A stretch of DNA of 56,976 bases from a virus. Both the position numbers and the translations under genes were made by a program. The notes beneath the pieces are model-generated. The model worked only from the letters and a program-made list of their open reading frames with translations, ran no database searches and was not told where the DNA came from. Shown here piece after piece: positions 8,614 to 18,041 of the stretch (positions are counted from its first letter, which is position 1; the number at the start of each line of letters is the position of its first letter). The stretch is from positions 1 through 56,976 of the IMG/VR virus record IMGVR_UViG_3300042556_002360. One strand, 5' to 3'.

Positions 8614-10791
8614 ATGAATCCGTTTTATTTACAGTGTTGTAGTAACCCTGCTATTATCGTATATGAACCTTTTCCTACGGTTAACGGGATACCAAACTCA
8701 ATGTTTACATTGGGAACGGTTTATTTTGATGCCAACAATGTTTGTTGGGAGGCTGTAGCAACAGGACCTCAAACACATACTAATACAACTATTGTATATA
8801 CTGCAACGATAAGTGATTGTCTTGAATGTATTGGACTACACCCTGGCGACTGCTCTTTATTACCTGAAATAACACCAACTCCAACACCGACAGTAACACC
8901 AACACCGACAGTAACACCAACAGAGACCTATGACATTTATTTATTTGAAGATTGTTGTAATTCATCAAATAAATTTAGATTTGAGAATGTGCCAGGAACG
9001 TTAAATGTTGGTGACGTTTATGATATATTAAACCCTTTATTTACAGGATGTGCAACAGTTATTGCGTATTCACCAATAGGTCCATTATATAGTGGTAGTG
9101 GCACAACATTTACACAACAAATTAGTTGTGCGAGTTGTGGCGCCTGCCCATCACCAACACCAACACCTACAATCACATCAACGAACACACCCACACCAAC
9201 AATTACGCCAACAATTACACCAACTCCTGGTTTATGTCCTTCGGTGTATTGTTTAAGAACAAGCTTACCTTCTCTTTCAGGTTATAGTGGAAATTACACA
9301 AAAATTTCAACATATAACGGTAAAGATTATTATGAGGGTGACGGTATTGATTTTGGAACAATATATTACACGGGTGATAGATGGTGTTTAAGTAATTCAT
9401 TAGGTGGTTCTTGTTTTCTTGAGGGTTCATATCCTTGTGATGTGGATTGTCCCGATATTTCGGCAAATTTATTTAACATTGGTGTGTGTCCGACTCCAAC
9501 CCCAACACAAACTGTAACATTATCGTTTGACTTTGTTGGGTATTTTGATTGTGACATACCACCAACACCGACACCACCAACATCGACTATTCCTTGTGAT
9601 GTTGTTGATTTTGATGTTACATCAACTTTATTACCACCAACACCAACTCCAACACCTGTGTGCAATGTTGGTGTGTCTTTCAGTATTTGTAGTTATAATA
9701 ACGTAACACCGACACCATCAATTACACCGACATTAACATTAACAAAAACTTGTGACGTTCAAGGTCAAGTTTCATTCGTGATGTTAGACGAAACATTCAG
9801 TTGTACTTCAGTTAAAGTTTTAGTGTCTTGTGCCGATGGAACGGAATACTACGTGGCAGGTAATTTAAATTATGGTGGAATTCCTGTTGTAATTGGTTCA
9901 ACAATGTTGGCGGTAATTAATGGAAATTATGTGTGTGTCACTTATGATAGAGACGATGCAAATATTTCTTCAAATTCATATGTAACAGAAGTTACCAACC
10001 TATACGGTTCTTGTGGAAGTTGTTCACCAACACCTACACCAACTACGACATCAACGGCAACACCGACACCAACAGTTACTCCGACAACGACTCCAACTCC
10101 AACAATAACACCAACAATAACGCCAACTTCAACAGTTACTCCGACCGTGACTCCAACACCAGGATTATCACCAACCCCAACAAGTACTGTAACTCCAACA
10201 CCAACCAAGACACCTACCAAAACTCCGACTCAAACTCCAACTATAACACCAACTATGACTTTAACACCTAATTATGTTTATGTGTATCAAACTTGTCCTG
10301 GACAAGAAATAACACCAACTGAAGTGATTCAAACAGTTCAATCTCCAATAGCTCTTATTGTTGGACAAACATTTAAAGACTCTAATGGAATTTGTTGGAC
10401 TTATGTTGGACAATTCATTAATAACTACATTCCAACTGTTGGTTACCTTGCGGTTAGCTATACAGGAAATTATTTTGCAAGTGCATTCAACACAATTTAT
10501 GAAAACTGTGAAGATTGTATAACCACACCATTATGTTATGAATATTATGTTGAAAACATAACAAGTGAAATTGGTCACGACACCTCAATAATATTTGCGG
10601 TTGGTAGTAACTACCTATGTCCTGAAAGTTCAACTGACTTAACACCTGTTGCGATTGGTAATGGTATATGTATAAGAACAACAGTACCTCTACCTGATAA
10701 TTTAGCATTAACTCCAGTGTGGGGTGATGGATTTATCCCATTACCTGTTTTAGGTGTTGATTACACTTTAACTTTAAACGGATGTCCTTAA
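8614..10791 (+). CDS. Virion surface protein with Pro-Thr linkers and Cys-rich modules
   Basis: 725 aa. Six or more compact modules, each with several cysteines and aromatic residues, are joined by linkers of T-P-T-P/T-V-T-P/T-I-T-P repeats. The longest linker is near residues 470-550. No catalytic motif and no clear signal peptide. The beads-on-a-string design suits a tail-fibre or capsid-surface adhesin, and the Thr-rich linkers are possible O-glycan sites. It begins a run of four similar plus-strand genes up to 14004. The motif TATTTATA lies 20 bp upstream. Confidence 0.7.
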   Translation: MNPFYLQCCSNPAIIVYEPFPTVNGIPNSMFTLGTVYFDANNVCWEAVATGPQTHTNTTIVYTATISDCLECIGLHPGDCSLLPEITPTPTPTVTPTPTVTPTETYDIYLFEDCCNSSNKFRFENVPGTLNVGDVYDILNPLFTGCATVIAYSPIGPLYSGSGTTFTQQISCASCGACPSPTPTPTITSTNTPTPTITPTITPTPGLCPSVYCLRTSLPSLSGYSGNYTKISTYNGKDYYEGDGIDFGTIYYTGDRWCLSNSLGGSCFLEGSYPCDVDCPDISANLFNIGVCPTPTPTQTVTLSFDFVGYFDCDIPPTPTPPTSTIPCDVVDFDVTSTLLPPTPTPTPVCNVGVSFSICSYNNVTPTPSITPTLTLTKTCDVQGQVSFVMLDETFSCTSVKVLVSCADGTEYYVAGNLNYGGIPVVIGSTMLAVINGNYVCVTYDRDDANISSNSYVTEVTNLYGSCGSCSPTPTPTTTSTATPTPTVTPTTTPTPTITPTITPTSTVTPTVTPTPGLSPTPTSTVTPTPTKTPTKTPTQTPTITPTMTLTPNYVYVYQTCPGQEITPTEVIQTVQSPIALIVGQTFKDSNGICWTYVGQFINNYIPTVGYLAVSYTGNYFASAFNTIYENCEDCITTPLCYEYYVENITSEIGHDTSIIFAVGSNYLCPESSTDLTPVAIGNGICIRTTVPLPDNLALTPVWGDGFIPLPVLGVDYTLTLNGCP

Positions 10792-10806
10792 AAGATAATA
10801 AAATAA

Positions 10807-11034
10807 ATGGCATTACAAGTAACGATTAATAGTATTACAGGACAATCACCATATGATGTTTATATATGTCAAACGGGTGGTACAGGTTGTTATTATATGA
10901 CAACAATTAGTTCTGCTCCTTATAATTTTGATATACCAGCACCATACGATACGTCAAGTTCATATATGTTAAAATTGATTGATTCAAATGGGTGCATAAT
11001 CTCAGGTAATACGGGGGTAACTGTTTGTCCGTAA
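10807..11034 (+). CDS. Small virion-associated module protein
   Basis: 75 aa. Its whole sequence corresponds to the first ~75 residues of the next protein: both have VTI-SITxxxP, a VYxC strand, PYxFxxPxPYD, and end in an I-D-(S/D)-(N/E)-G-C turn. It looks like a free-standing copy of a beta-sandwich domain found at the head of its neighbour, and is probably an accessory structural protein. Confidence 0.65.
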   Translation: MALQVTINSITGQSPYDVYICQTGGTGCYYMTTISSAPYNFDIPAPYDTSSSYMLKLIDSNGCIISGNTGVTVCP

Positions 11035-11046
11035 GAAACAAGAAAA

Positions 11047-11694
11047 ATGAGTGAATTAGTAACCATATCGTCAATAACCGCTAACACACCTGTAGAGGTG
11101 TATTATTGTAGTTCTACAAGTGGTAGTTGCGTTTTCGTAACAACAGCAACAACATTCCCATATTCATTTCAGGTTCCTGACCCATATGATAATGGAAATT
11201 TTGTCATTAAAATTATTGATGATGAAGGATGTGAAATTGGTTATACCATTAATATAACACCAACACCAACGAAAAGTCCAACGCCAACAATTACACCAAC
11301 CAATACACAAACACCAACAATTACTCCGACTCAAACAGTAACACCAAGTCAAACAGTAACACCAACAATAACTCCAACCAAAACACCGACAACAACTCCA
11401 ACACCAACTGTAACCCCTGTGGTTGCTTCTCACGCGATTGGTGATACCTTGTCTGTTAGTTCTGCAAGCACTTGTACCGATACCGTTACAATTGTTAATT
11501 ATTATACCTATATAAGCCAAGCGAATTTAACCCCTGTTATTGGAGCTACGGTTTATCAAACAGTGGTTGGTGGTGTATTATATAATCCGTTTAATGGAGG
11601 AAACAAATACCTTAAAATGGGGTTTGGTGTTAATTACTACGTGGTTCAGATAGATTCAAGTGGTAATATAATGAGTTTTCAAATTTGTCCTTAA
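11047..11694 (+). CDS. Pro-Thr-linker virion protein, paralogue of the upstream small protein
   Basis: 215 aa. Residues ~1-75 are paralogous to the protein at 10807. Residues ~76-130 are a T-P-T-(I/V/K)-T-P linker. Residues ~131-215 form a C-terminal beta-rich domain ending in FQICP, like the NGCP/TVCP ends of its neighbours. A 12-bp gap to the upstream gene suggests co-transcription. Structural role inferred from architecture. Confidence 0.65.
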   Translation: MSELVTISSITANTPVEVYYCSSTSGSCVFVTTATTFPYSFQVPDPYDNGNFVIKIIDDEGCEIGYTINITPTPTKSPTPTITPTNTQTPTITPTQTVTPSQTVTPTITPTKTPTTTPTPTVTPVVASHAIGDTLSVSSASTCTDTVTIVNYYTYISQANLTPVIGATVYQTVVGGVLYNPFNGGNKYLKMGFGVNYYVVQIDSSGNIMSFQICP

Positions 11695-11769
11695 CAATAG
11701 TAAAAACCATAAAATATCATACTTATACAATAAGATGAACAAGATAAAATTAAAAATTGATAATAAATA

Positions 11770-14004
11770 ATGGCATTAGTTAATAGAGTTTTTTCTAGTT
11801 GTGCTTTTGGTTTTTCTGTTAGTAAAATATTTGAAATAGATACGGCAGGGACTTGGGTTGCAAATAGTAGTACTGTTGTATTTTCAGGTGATAATTCTTG
11901 TTATGTGTATTTAGGTGTTCCAGGTTTAGGAACTCCTGAACAATCATTCGCAACGCCAGATTATAACTCTTGTAGTACGTGTCGAGCTGATTATCCAAGT
12001 ATATATTATTCTTTTTCATCTTGTTGTGATAGTAGTACTTTTAGTTTAAGAAGAGGTGATTTTGAATTAGAACCCATTTTTGTTGACGGAGACGTATTTT
12101 ATTGGACAATAACAAACGGCTCAACAGTTCTATTTCAAGGATGTGCAACTGCAATTGAGAATTATACCGCAAGTACCGTATATTACGGAACAGGTGTAAA
12201 TGGAAGTTATACGTATTTTGGTGCGGATTTGTGCGAAGAATGTTTAGACACATATAATATATGTGTTACTCCGACAGTCACCCCAACACCATCAACAACA
12301 CCAATTCTTTGTGGTAGTGGTGTTACAACATCTACAACTTATAGTTATTATGATTGTTGTGGTAATTTTATTCAAGGTAATACAAATACCGAGTTGATAG
12401 TTTCAATGGACTATACGAAACCGTTTATTGGTATTACCAAATTAAATTCACCATCAACAACAACTTGTCCATCACCAACTCCGACCAAAACACCAACCGC
12501 AACTCCAACACTAACACCAACACCATCGATTACCGCAACAAAAACACCAACTCCAACACCAACCGCAACTCCAACTCAAACACCATCAAATAGTCCAGTA
12601 CTTGCACCTCAAAATGATTGCACCGTTTTCACGTTATTTGATATGGGTATTCAATGTAATTCAATTACAATACCAACATCATCAACATCAAGTGATGGTG
12701 TCTTATCAATTATAGTAACGGGTGGAACTGCACCATATTCCTTTTATTGGGGTGGAGGACAAAGAAGCCAAACATTATACAATGTACCTCAAGGGTCATA
12801 TGAAGTAACTGTAGTAGATTATTATGGTGATTATACCGCAACAACAATTTGTGATTTATTCCCATTAACACCTACTCCAACTCCAACAACAACCACAACT
12901 CCAACACCGACAGTGACACCAACATACCCTAATCTATGTTTAATTTATGTTGGAACTAATGTAAGTTATGGACCAATTCAATTTACATTAAATGGAACAG
13001 TTAATGGTAAACCTACTTGGACATCAGTGTATGAACAAACTCAATTGGATGTTGAATGGTCAGAACAAAATTCAAGGTGGGAAATACAGGGATGGTCATT
13101 TACTTCAGGTATTCCTGTTAGTACGAACACATCAAATGTTCCTGACAGTTCTTGGTCAATGGCTGGGGGTCAACAAGCACAATTGTCAATGACTCAAGGA
13201 ACTTGTCCTGATTACATACCATTAATGTCTATTCCTACGGTTCAAAATCAAACCTGTCCTGCAAACAATAATGGTTCAATTACATTAAGAACTAATTATG
13301 GGGTTCCGCCATACACATATTCAATAGACAATGGTGTGACATATCAGTCAAGTAATGTATTCCAAGGATTAGGTTCAGGAACTTATACGGTTATTACGAA
13401 AGATTCGGCAACACCTACAAATAATACTCTAAGTAATATTGTTACAATTTCTTCTAATCAGAGCGGTACTATAAATTATGTGATTGGTGTTGAGTTAATT
13501 AATACAACTAATACCTCACCTGAAACTCAAATTGCAACTTGGAAGGTTAATGTAACACCACCATTATCTGCAGGGACAACAATATCGTTCGTATTGTTTG
13601 CTGGTGATTATAAAAATTACTATGGTCCTGGTAGTGGAATAATTAATGGAACTACAGTTGTAAAGAAAAACGGTTCAACAGTCACACCAACAAGTACACA
13701 ATCACCATCAGCATTGGTTACAGGACCTAGAGCTGGTTGCTCACCATATGTATCAGGAGTAACAACTTCAAGTGAAACATATAGTATGACGATAGGATAT
13801 AACGATATTATATCAGGAACTTCAACATCAATCTTGTCTATAGATAATGGTGTTATTGCAAGTAACGGTTGTGTAACTAAAGTAGAACAAAGCTTAACTA
13901 TCAACACATTCTCACCAACAATTAATGGTGGTGTATGTAATAGTGTGACAAACGACCCAACAACACGAGGAATTTTCTACCACAGTATAGATTATAACCA
14001 ATAA
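11770..14004 (+). CDS. Large virion adhesin with Pro-Thr linkers and SprB-type repeats
   Basis: 744 aa. The N-terminal half has Cys-rich modules and T-P linkers (~165-180, ~235-280, ~370-390). Two segments read as SprB-like repeats: ~295-350 (GVLSIIVTGGTAPYSFYWG ... GSYEVTVVD) and ~500-555 (NGSITLRTNYGVPPYTYS ... GSGTYTVITKD). SprB repeats are typical of gliding-motility adhesins of Flavobacteriia, so the phage may have copied a host surface module. The C-terminal ~190 residues are a further beta-rich domain. Probably a tail-fibre or decoration protein. Confidence 0.7.
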   Translation: MALVNRVFSSCAFGFSVSKIFEIDTAGTWVANSSTVVFSGDNSCYVYLGVPGLGTPEQSFATPDYNSCSTCRADYPSIYYSFSSCCDSSTFSLRRGDFELEPIFVDGDVFYWTITNGSTVLFQGCATAIENYTASTVYYGTGVNGSYTYFGADLCEECLDTYNICVTPTVTPTPSTTPILCGSGVTTSTTYSYYDCCGNFIQGNTNTELIVSMDYTKPFIGITKLNSPSTTTCPSPTPTKTPTATPTLTPTPSITATKTPTPTPTATPTQTPSNSPVLAPQNDCTVFTLFDMGIQCNSITIPTSSTSSDGVLSIIVTGGTAPYSFYWGGGQRSQTLYNVPQGSYEVTVVDYYGDYTATTICDLFPLTPTPTPTTTTTPTPTVTPTYPNLCLIYVGTNVSYGPIQFTLNGTVNGKPTWTSVYEQTQLDVEWSEQNSRWEIQGWSFTSGIPVSTNTSNVPDSSWSMAGGQQAQLSMTQGTCPDYIPLMSIPTVQNQTCPANNNGSITLRTNYGVPPYTYSIDNGVTYQSSNVFQGLGSGTYTVITKDSATPTNNTLSNIVTISSNQSGTINYVIGVELINTTNTSPETQIATWKVNVTPPLSAGTTISFVLFAGDYKNYYGPGSGIINGTTVVKKNGSTVTPTSTQSPSALVTGPRAGCSPYVSGVTTSSETYSMTIGYNDIISGTSTSILSIDNGVIASNGCVTKVEQSLTINTFSPTINGGVCNSVTNDPTTRGIFYHSIDYNQ

Positions 14005-14020
14005 TAAAATACAAAAACAA

Positions 14021-14028
14021 TATTTATA
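14021..14028 (+). promoter_or_regulatory. TATTTATA motif before tail gene
   Basis: The exact 8-mer ends 5 bp before the ATG at 14033. It is too close for an ordinary promoter with a leader, so here it may instead be an A/T-rich translation initiation region. Confidence 0.25.
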
Positions 14029-14032
14029 AAAA

Positions 14033-16270
14033 ATGGCATACGTTATAAAAAATACATCGGGATTAATTAACACTAGACTTACTGATGTTGGAAGAAGATA
14101 TATTTCACAAGGAAATTTCAATATCGCTTATTTCCAAATTGGAGATAGTGAGGTTAATTATGATGTGGCATCTTCATCAACAAGTTATAAGATAACAGAT
14201 AATAATATTTTGATGCCAGCATTCAATGCTCAAAACGACACTGGTACACCACGTTCAAACAAACAAAACATTAAATATCCTTATTACGTTCAAGGAAATG
14301 CGGGAAATACTTATGGACTTCCATTCTTAGATAGTCAATTTCAATCGGTTTACAATTCCGCAGGAGTTAAAGGGTTTTTTACAACAGGAGGAACCCAAGG
14401 AGGTTGGACAGCGCAAACAAGTTCAGCATATACAATAACTTCAAATTATGTGACAGATATGACAACTTTATCAGGACAAACTGATATTGAAATAACATTA
14501 GACACACCAATTTGTGCAACGACAACAGGTACTCCATCAATTAATGATTTTGTTACAATTATATTAGACCCGAATGGAGGTTGTGGAGACTTTGGAACCT
14601 ATCCAATTTTAACATACAAAATCCAAAATATGGTTCCAGCAACAGGTACAACTGGAACTACAAGTTATACTTTAACTTTGGACAGGGCAGTTCCTGATTA
14701 TAGTACTGTTGCCCCTGGTGGAAGTACTGCAAGAGTTTTAATTTATCCTTCAGGGATGACCGAACTTTATGATACAATAACACCAGCACCTTATTGGCAA
14801 ACAGATACACTTAACTTTGAATCACCTTGTGATGTGACAAATCGAGAAAATACTGTAATTTGGAATATGAACATTCCTTGGTCAGTTAGTCCTGCGGGGG
14901 TATTCAGTAGTACTTATGAAGACTACACCCAATACGGTTCAATATCATATATTGGAACAAAAGAATATTTGGGATATCAGGAAACAAGTGGACAAACTGA
15001 TAATAGTATTGTTTATTATTATAATTCATTTGACGAACAAATAATATTACCACCAGACCAACAAAAAGCGATTGCAATAATTCATTACACTAATCAAGAT
15101 ATTGACAATGTATATGGTGAAAAATTTGCAACAACACCATTTGACCCACAAAATCCAACAAATAATACAGGTTTGGCGAGACACTTTAAATTGACAATGC
15201 CAACATTGATGTGGCATAAATCAACAGGTGCTACTATTGGTCAAACATTCTTTATTGACCCTCCAGGGTATGATAATTTATGTAGACCATTTTACATAAA
15301 ATCAACCAAAAATATTGATATGAATGACCCTGGTATTAGATACTATCATTTATGGGATACAAACCCTGACAGTAATGGTAATCTAAACCGAGTTGGTAAA
15401 GTATTCCCTGACCAAGAAATTGTTGTAATTGACGATGAAGAAATTATTGCGGCAATGTCTTATAAGGCAAATAGAAACTGGACAATGTCAGCACCAAAAC
15501 TTTCATTATTAACTCCAAATACTTGTTTTACTAATAGTCAAGATGCTATAGGTATTATGACCAATAGTGACCAAAGAATGTGGGTGACTTATAGATTAGA
15601 TTCTACAGGATTTACAAATTCATTACATTGCAATTATTATTCGGTAATCACAGGACCTGATACGGGTTGTACGATTGATTCACAAAACGTTGCGGTTAGA
15701 TTTGGAAACGAATTTCCATTCCTATCTGATGGAAGTTTTTCAGATGCAACACTTACAGGGTATTCGGCAAACTCATTGAAATTGATTTGTCAGTTTGTTT
15801 CTGGTAACACACTACCAATTCCAACAAATTGGGTTGAAATTGATGTTACAAATCAACTTACAGGTTCAACTGTTAATGGATATCTAACCGTTAGCGGTTT
15901 AACAGGAACAACATTCCAAATTACAAACGATTTATATTATAATAGTGGAGTTACCTATAACTTAGCTAACTATATAGACATTCCTGAGAATGGATACCCT
16001 GAAATACTGAACTTTGGTGATGAATTTTATTTCTACGGAAACTTAGAAACCGATATTACCGCAACCATTTATGAAATGAGATATTTGATAAATTTAGGAA
16101 GAAATCAGTTTACAAATACATCAAATCCTACTTGGACTTCAGGAACAACATCGTATGTTACCGAAATTGGGCTTTATAATTCTAATAAAGACCTTATAGT
16201 TATATCTAAGTTACAATCACCTGAATTGAGGCAAGGTATTCAACAATATGTGGTTAAACTTGATTTTTAA
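14033..16270 (+). CDS. Tail fibre/baseplate-attached structural protein
   Basis: 745 aa. It starts NTSGLINTRLTDVGRRYISQG and has FQIGDSEVNYD (~34-44), a pattern I associate with tail or baseplate proteins of large phages. It ends VTEIGLYNSNKDLIVISKL (~707-725), the hallmark end of phage tail-collar fibre N-domains. The middle is beta-rich without catalytic motifs. It sits at the end of the structural run and directly before the replication genes. Confidence 0.65.
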   Translation: MAYVIKNTSGLINTRLTDVGRRYISQGNFNIAYFQIGDSEVNYDVASSSTSYKITDNNILMPAFNAQNDTGTPRSNKQNIKYPYYVQGNAGNTYGLPFLDSQFQSVYNSAGVKGFFTTGGTQGGWTAQTSSAYTITSNYVTDMTTLSGQTDIEITLDTPICATTTGTPSINDFVTIILDPNGGCGDFGTYPILTYKIQNMVPATGTTGTTSYTLTLDRAVPDYSTVAPGGSTARVLIYPSGMTELYDTITPAPYWQTDTLNFESPCDVTNRENTVIWNMNIPWSVSPAGVFSSTYEDYTQYGSISYIGTKEYLGYQETSGQTDNSIVYYYNSFDEQIILPPDQQKAIAIIHYTNQDIDNVYGEKFATTPFDPQNPTNNTGLARHFKLTMPTLMWHKSTGATIGQTFFIDPPGYDNLCRPFYIKSTKNIDMNDPGIRYYHLWDTNPDSNGNLNRVGKVFPDQEIVVIDDEEIIAAMSYKANRNWTMSAPKLSLLTPNTCFTNSQDAIGIMTNSDQRMWVTYRLDSTGFTNSLHCNYYSVITGPDTGCTIDSQNVAVRFGNEFPFLSDGSFSDATLTGYSANSLKLICQFVSGNTLPIPTNWVEIDVTNQLTGSTVNGYLTVSGLTGTTFQITNDLYYNSGVTYNLANYIDIPENGYPEILNFGDEFYFYGNLETDITATIYEMRYLINLGRNQFTNTSNPTWTSGTTSYVTEIGLYNSNKDLIVISKLQSPELRQGIQQYVVKLDF

Positions 16271-16273
16271 TAT

Positions 16274-16876
16274 ATGGTAAAAACTATTAATAAAACATCA
16301 CCAAAAGTCCTTGGACTTGACGTGTCAACTAAAACTATTGGATGGTCGTTATTTGACATCCAAACTCAGCAATTACTTGAATTAACGCACGTTTCCCCAG
16401 TACCCAAACCAAAAGTTGAAAATAAGATTGAAGAACTCATTCTTAAGAGTCGTATTTTCAGAGAAAAATTAGAATTATATGTGGGTATGGGAATAACTAA
16501 TGTGGTTATTGAAGAACCATTATTAAATTCAAATAACGTATATACGGTTGGAACTTTAATGAGATTTAATACGTTAGTATGTAAAGAGGTTTACGATATT
16601 CTTGGTGTCGCACCTGAATTTATTTCAACATACAATTCAAGAAAATTTGCATTCCCCCACCTTGTTCAACAAAACGATAAAGGAAAATTCGTTTTATTTG
16701 GTGGACTTCCAAAAGATACTGATAAAAAGGTAATTATTTGGGAATTGGTTGCAAAGAGAGAACCTCAGATTGTTTGGGGATACACAAAAAACAATACACT
16801 CAAGAAAGAAAATTATGATATGACCGATGCTTATACCTGTGCTTTGGGGTATATGAAATCAATATCTGTTTGGTAA
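16274..16876 (+). CDS. RuvC-like Holliday-junction resolvase
   Basis: 200 aa. RNase H-fold resolvase: LGLDVSTKTIGWS (D16), VVIEEPLL (E79/E80) and a C-terminal DMTDAYTCAL supply the expected acidic catalytic residues. It probably cuts branched DNA during recombination-dependent replication or before packaging. It lies 4 bp after the tail gene and leads into the replication block. Confidence 0.8.
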   Translation: MVKTINKTSPKVLGLDVSTKTIGWSLFDIQTQQLLELTHVSPVPKPKVENKIEELILKSRIFREKLELYVGMGITNVVIEEPLLNSNNVYTVGTLMRFNTLVCKEVYDILGVAPEFISTYNSRKFAFPHLVQQNDKGKFVLFGGLPKDTDKKVIIWELVAKREPQIVWGYTKNNTLKKENYDMTDAYTCALGYMKSISVW

Positions 16877-16900
16877 TGTAAGATATTTCATTTACCTTTG
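16869..16900 (+). promoter_or_regulatory. Bacteroidota-type promoter
   Basis: TTTG at 16869-16872, 20-bp spacer, TACCTTTG at 16893-16900; predicted transcription start near 16907. This rules out the upstream TTG codon (16898) as start of the next gene. Confidence 0.75.
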
Positions 16901-16939
16901 TTGGGTAAAATTATTATTAATAATCCAACCAACAAACTT

Positions 16940-17152
16940 ATGTTAAATACCAAAAAAAGAAAGAACATAGTTAGAGAAGCCAAATCTCTTATTAAATTAG
17001 AGATAGATGGATTTGACGACCTTCATGTCGGGGAAAGAGAATCAATCTTAGACAAATACATTCAGAGAGTTTGTGAAGAAAAAGGAACAACTCTAAATCA
17101 TTTCTATTTTGAAGAAGGGAAAAAATTAGAAAAAATATTAGGGGTAATTTAA
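16940..17152 (+). CDS. Small hypothetical protein
   Basis: 70 aa, charged and mainly helical; no family recognised. The frame is open further up to a TTG inside the promoter -7 element, so the ATG at 16940 downstream of the predicted transcription start is preferred. It is the first gene of a separate, probably early, transcription unit in front of a homing-endonuclease module. Confidence 0.6.
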   Translation: MLNTKKRKNIVREAKSLIKLEIDGFDDLHVGERESILDKYIQRVCEEKGTTLNHFYFEEGKKLEKILGVI

Positions 17153-17169
17153 TTTTTTTATTAAAATGA

Positions 17170-17186
17170 TACTTTTATAAAAAGTA
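17170..17186 (+). promoter_or_regulatory. Perfect 7+3+7 palindrome, possible operator
   Basis: TACTTTT-ATA-AAAAGTA lies 15 bp before the ribbon-helix-helix-like gene at 17201. Such regulators often bind palindromes at their own promoter, so autoregulation is possible. Confidence 0.35.
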
Positions 17187-17200
17187 AGATATTTATTATT

Positions 17201-17359
17201 ATGGGAAGAAAAAAAATAAAAGAAGATGAAAAAAAAATTAGAATGTCTATTACTGTTGACCCAGATATTGAATACATTATTAGAAATAGTCATATTAACC
17301 TTTCTTCATTAACAAATAAATTATTAAAAGAATATTTTAATGGAAAGAAAAATTTGTAG
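17201..17359 (+). CDS. Ribbon-helix-helix-like small DNA-binding protein (copy 1)
   Basis: 52 aa: a basic start (MGRKKIKEDEKK), a strand (IRMSITVDPDI), then two helices ending SLTNKLLKEYF. This is the size and layout of Arc/CopG-type regulators. It resembles the protein at 37142-37294 in the MGR start, spacing and (I)S-(I/V)-D turn. It overlaps the following HNH endonuclease gene by 20 bp. TATTTATT lies at 17190-17197. Fold assignment is by eye. Confidence 0.6.
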   Translation: MGRKKIKEDEKKIRMSITVDPDIEYIIRNSHINLSSLTNKLLKEYFNGKKNL

Positions 17360-18041
17360 TAAATGTTTAATTGAAAGGGATGTTTGTGAATTCCACAAAC
17401 ATAAAAAGACAATTGATGGGTACTTTTCTCAATGTAAAGTATGTCGTAAAATTAAATCTAAAAATAATTATTTTAAAAATAAAGAAAATGGTAAATTAGT
17501 TATTACTATTAAAACGTGTTGTTCTTGTTGTGTTGAAAAAAATATTAGCTATTTTCATAAACAATGTGGTTCAAAAGATGGGTATAGGTCAATGTGTAAA
17601 GAATGTCGAGCTATTAAGTTTAAGGATGATTATCAAAATTCGTCCGAGTTTTCAAGGGAACATAAAAAAAGAACTAAAAATTATAGATTAAATAATCGTG
17701 AAAAAGTCAATCAATACTTTAAAGATAGGTATATTGATAAACCTCATGAATATGCTTGGAGGGGAATGTTAAGTTCGGTTATTAGACGATTTGGGGGTAA
17801 AAAAGAGTTATCAACATATGAAACATTAGGGTATTCGGCGGAACAATTAAAAAAACATTTAGAAAATTTATTTACTGAGGGAATGTCTTGGGAAAATTGG
17901 GGAGAATGGCATATTGACCACAAAATACCTATTAGTTGTTTTAATAAAAATGAAGACCCCAAAGTAGTCAATTCTTTAGATAATTTACAACCATTGTGGG
18001 CGGTAGAAAATATAAAAAAGAGTAATAAAATAAATGACTGA
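17340..18041 (+). CDS. HNH homing endonuclease with N-terminal zinc motifs
   Basis: 233 aa. Two CxxC...CxxC zinc-binding units occupy ~5-35 and ~60-90 (CSKC...CKVC and CCSC...CKEC). The C-terminal HNH core is WHIDHKIPISCF followed by NLQPLWAVENIKKSNK (~190-230). This is the standard plan of free-standing phage HNH homing nucleases. It is wedged between a small RHH-like gene and the primase gene, overlapping the latter by 8 bp. It is likely a selfish element rather than a replication enzyme. Confidence 0.85.
   Translation: MERKICSKCLIERDVCEFHKHKKTIDGYFSQCKVCRKIKSKNNYFKNKENGKLVITIKTCCSCCVEKNISYFHKQCGSKDGYRSMCKECRAIKFKDDYQNSSEFSREHKKRTKNYRLNNREKVNQYFKDRYIDKPHEYAWRGMLSSVIRRFGGKKELSTYETLGYSAEQLKKHLENLFTEGMSWENWGEWHIDHKIPISCFNKNEDPKVVNSLDNLQPLWAVENIKKSNKIND

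Noticed and set aside
9215-10271. Minus- and plus-strand ORFs inside the Pro-Thr linker gene
   Set aside because: Shadows of ACN-CCN repeats in the true frame; low complexity and no start context.
16898-16939. TTG start of the small gene at 16940
   Set aside because: The TTG lies inside the promoter -7 element, upstream of the predicted transcription start.
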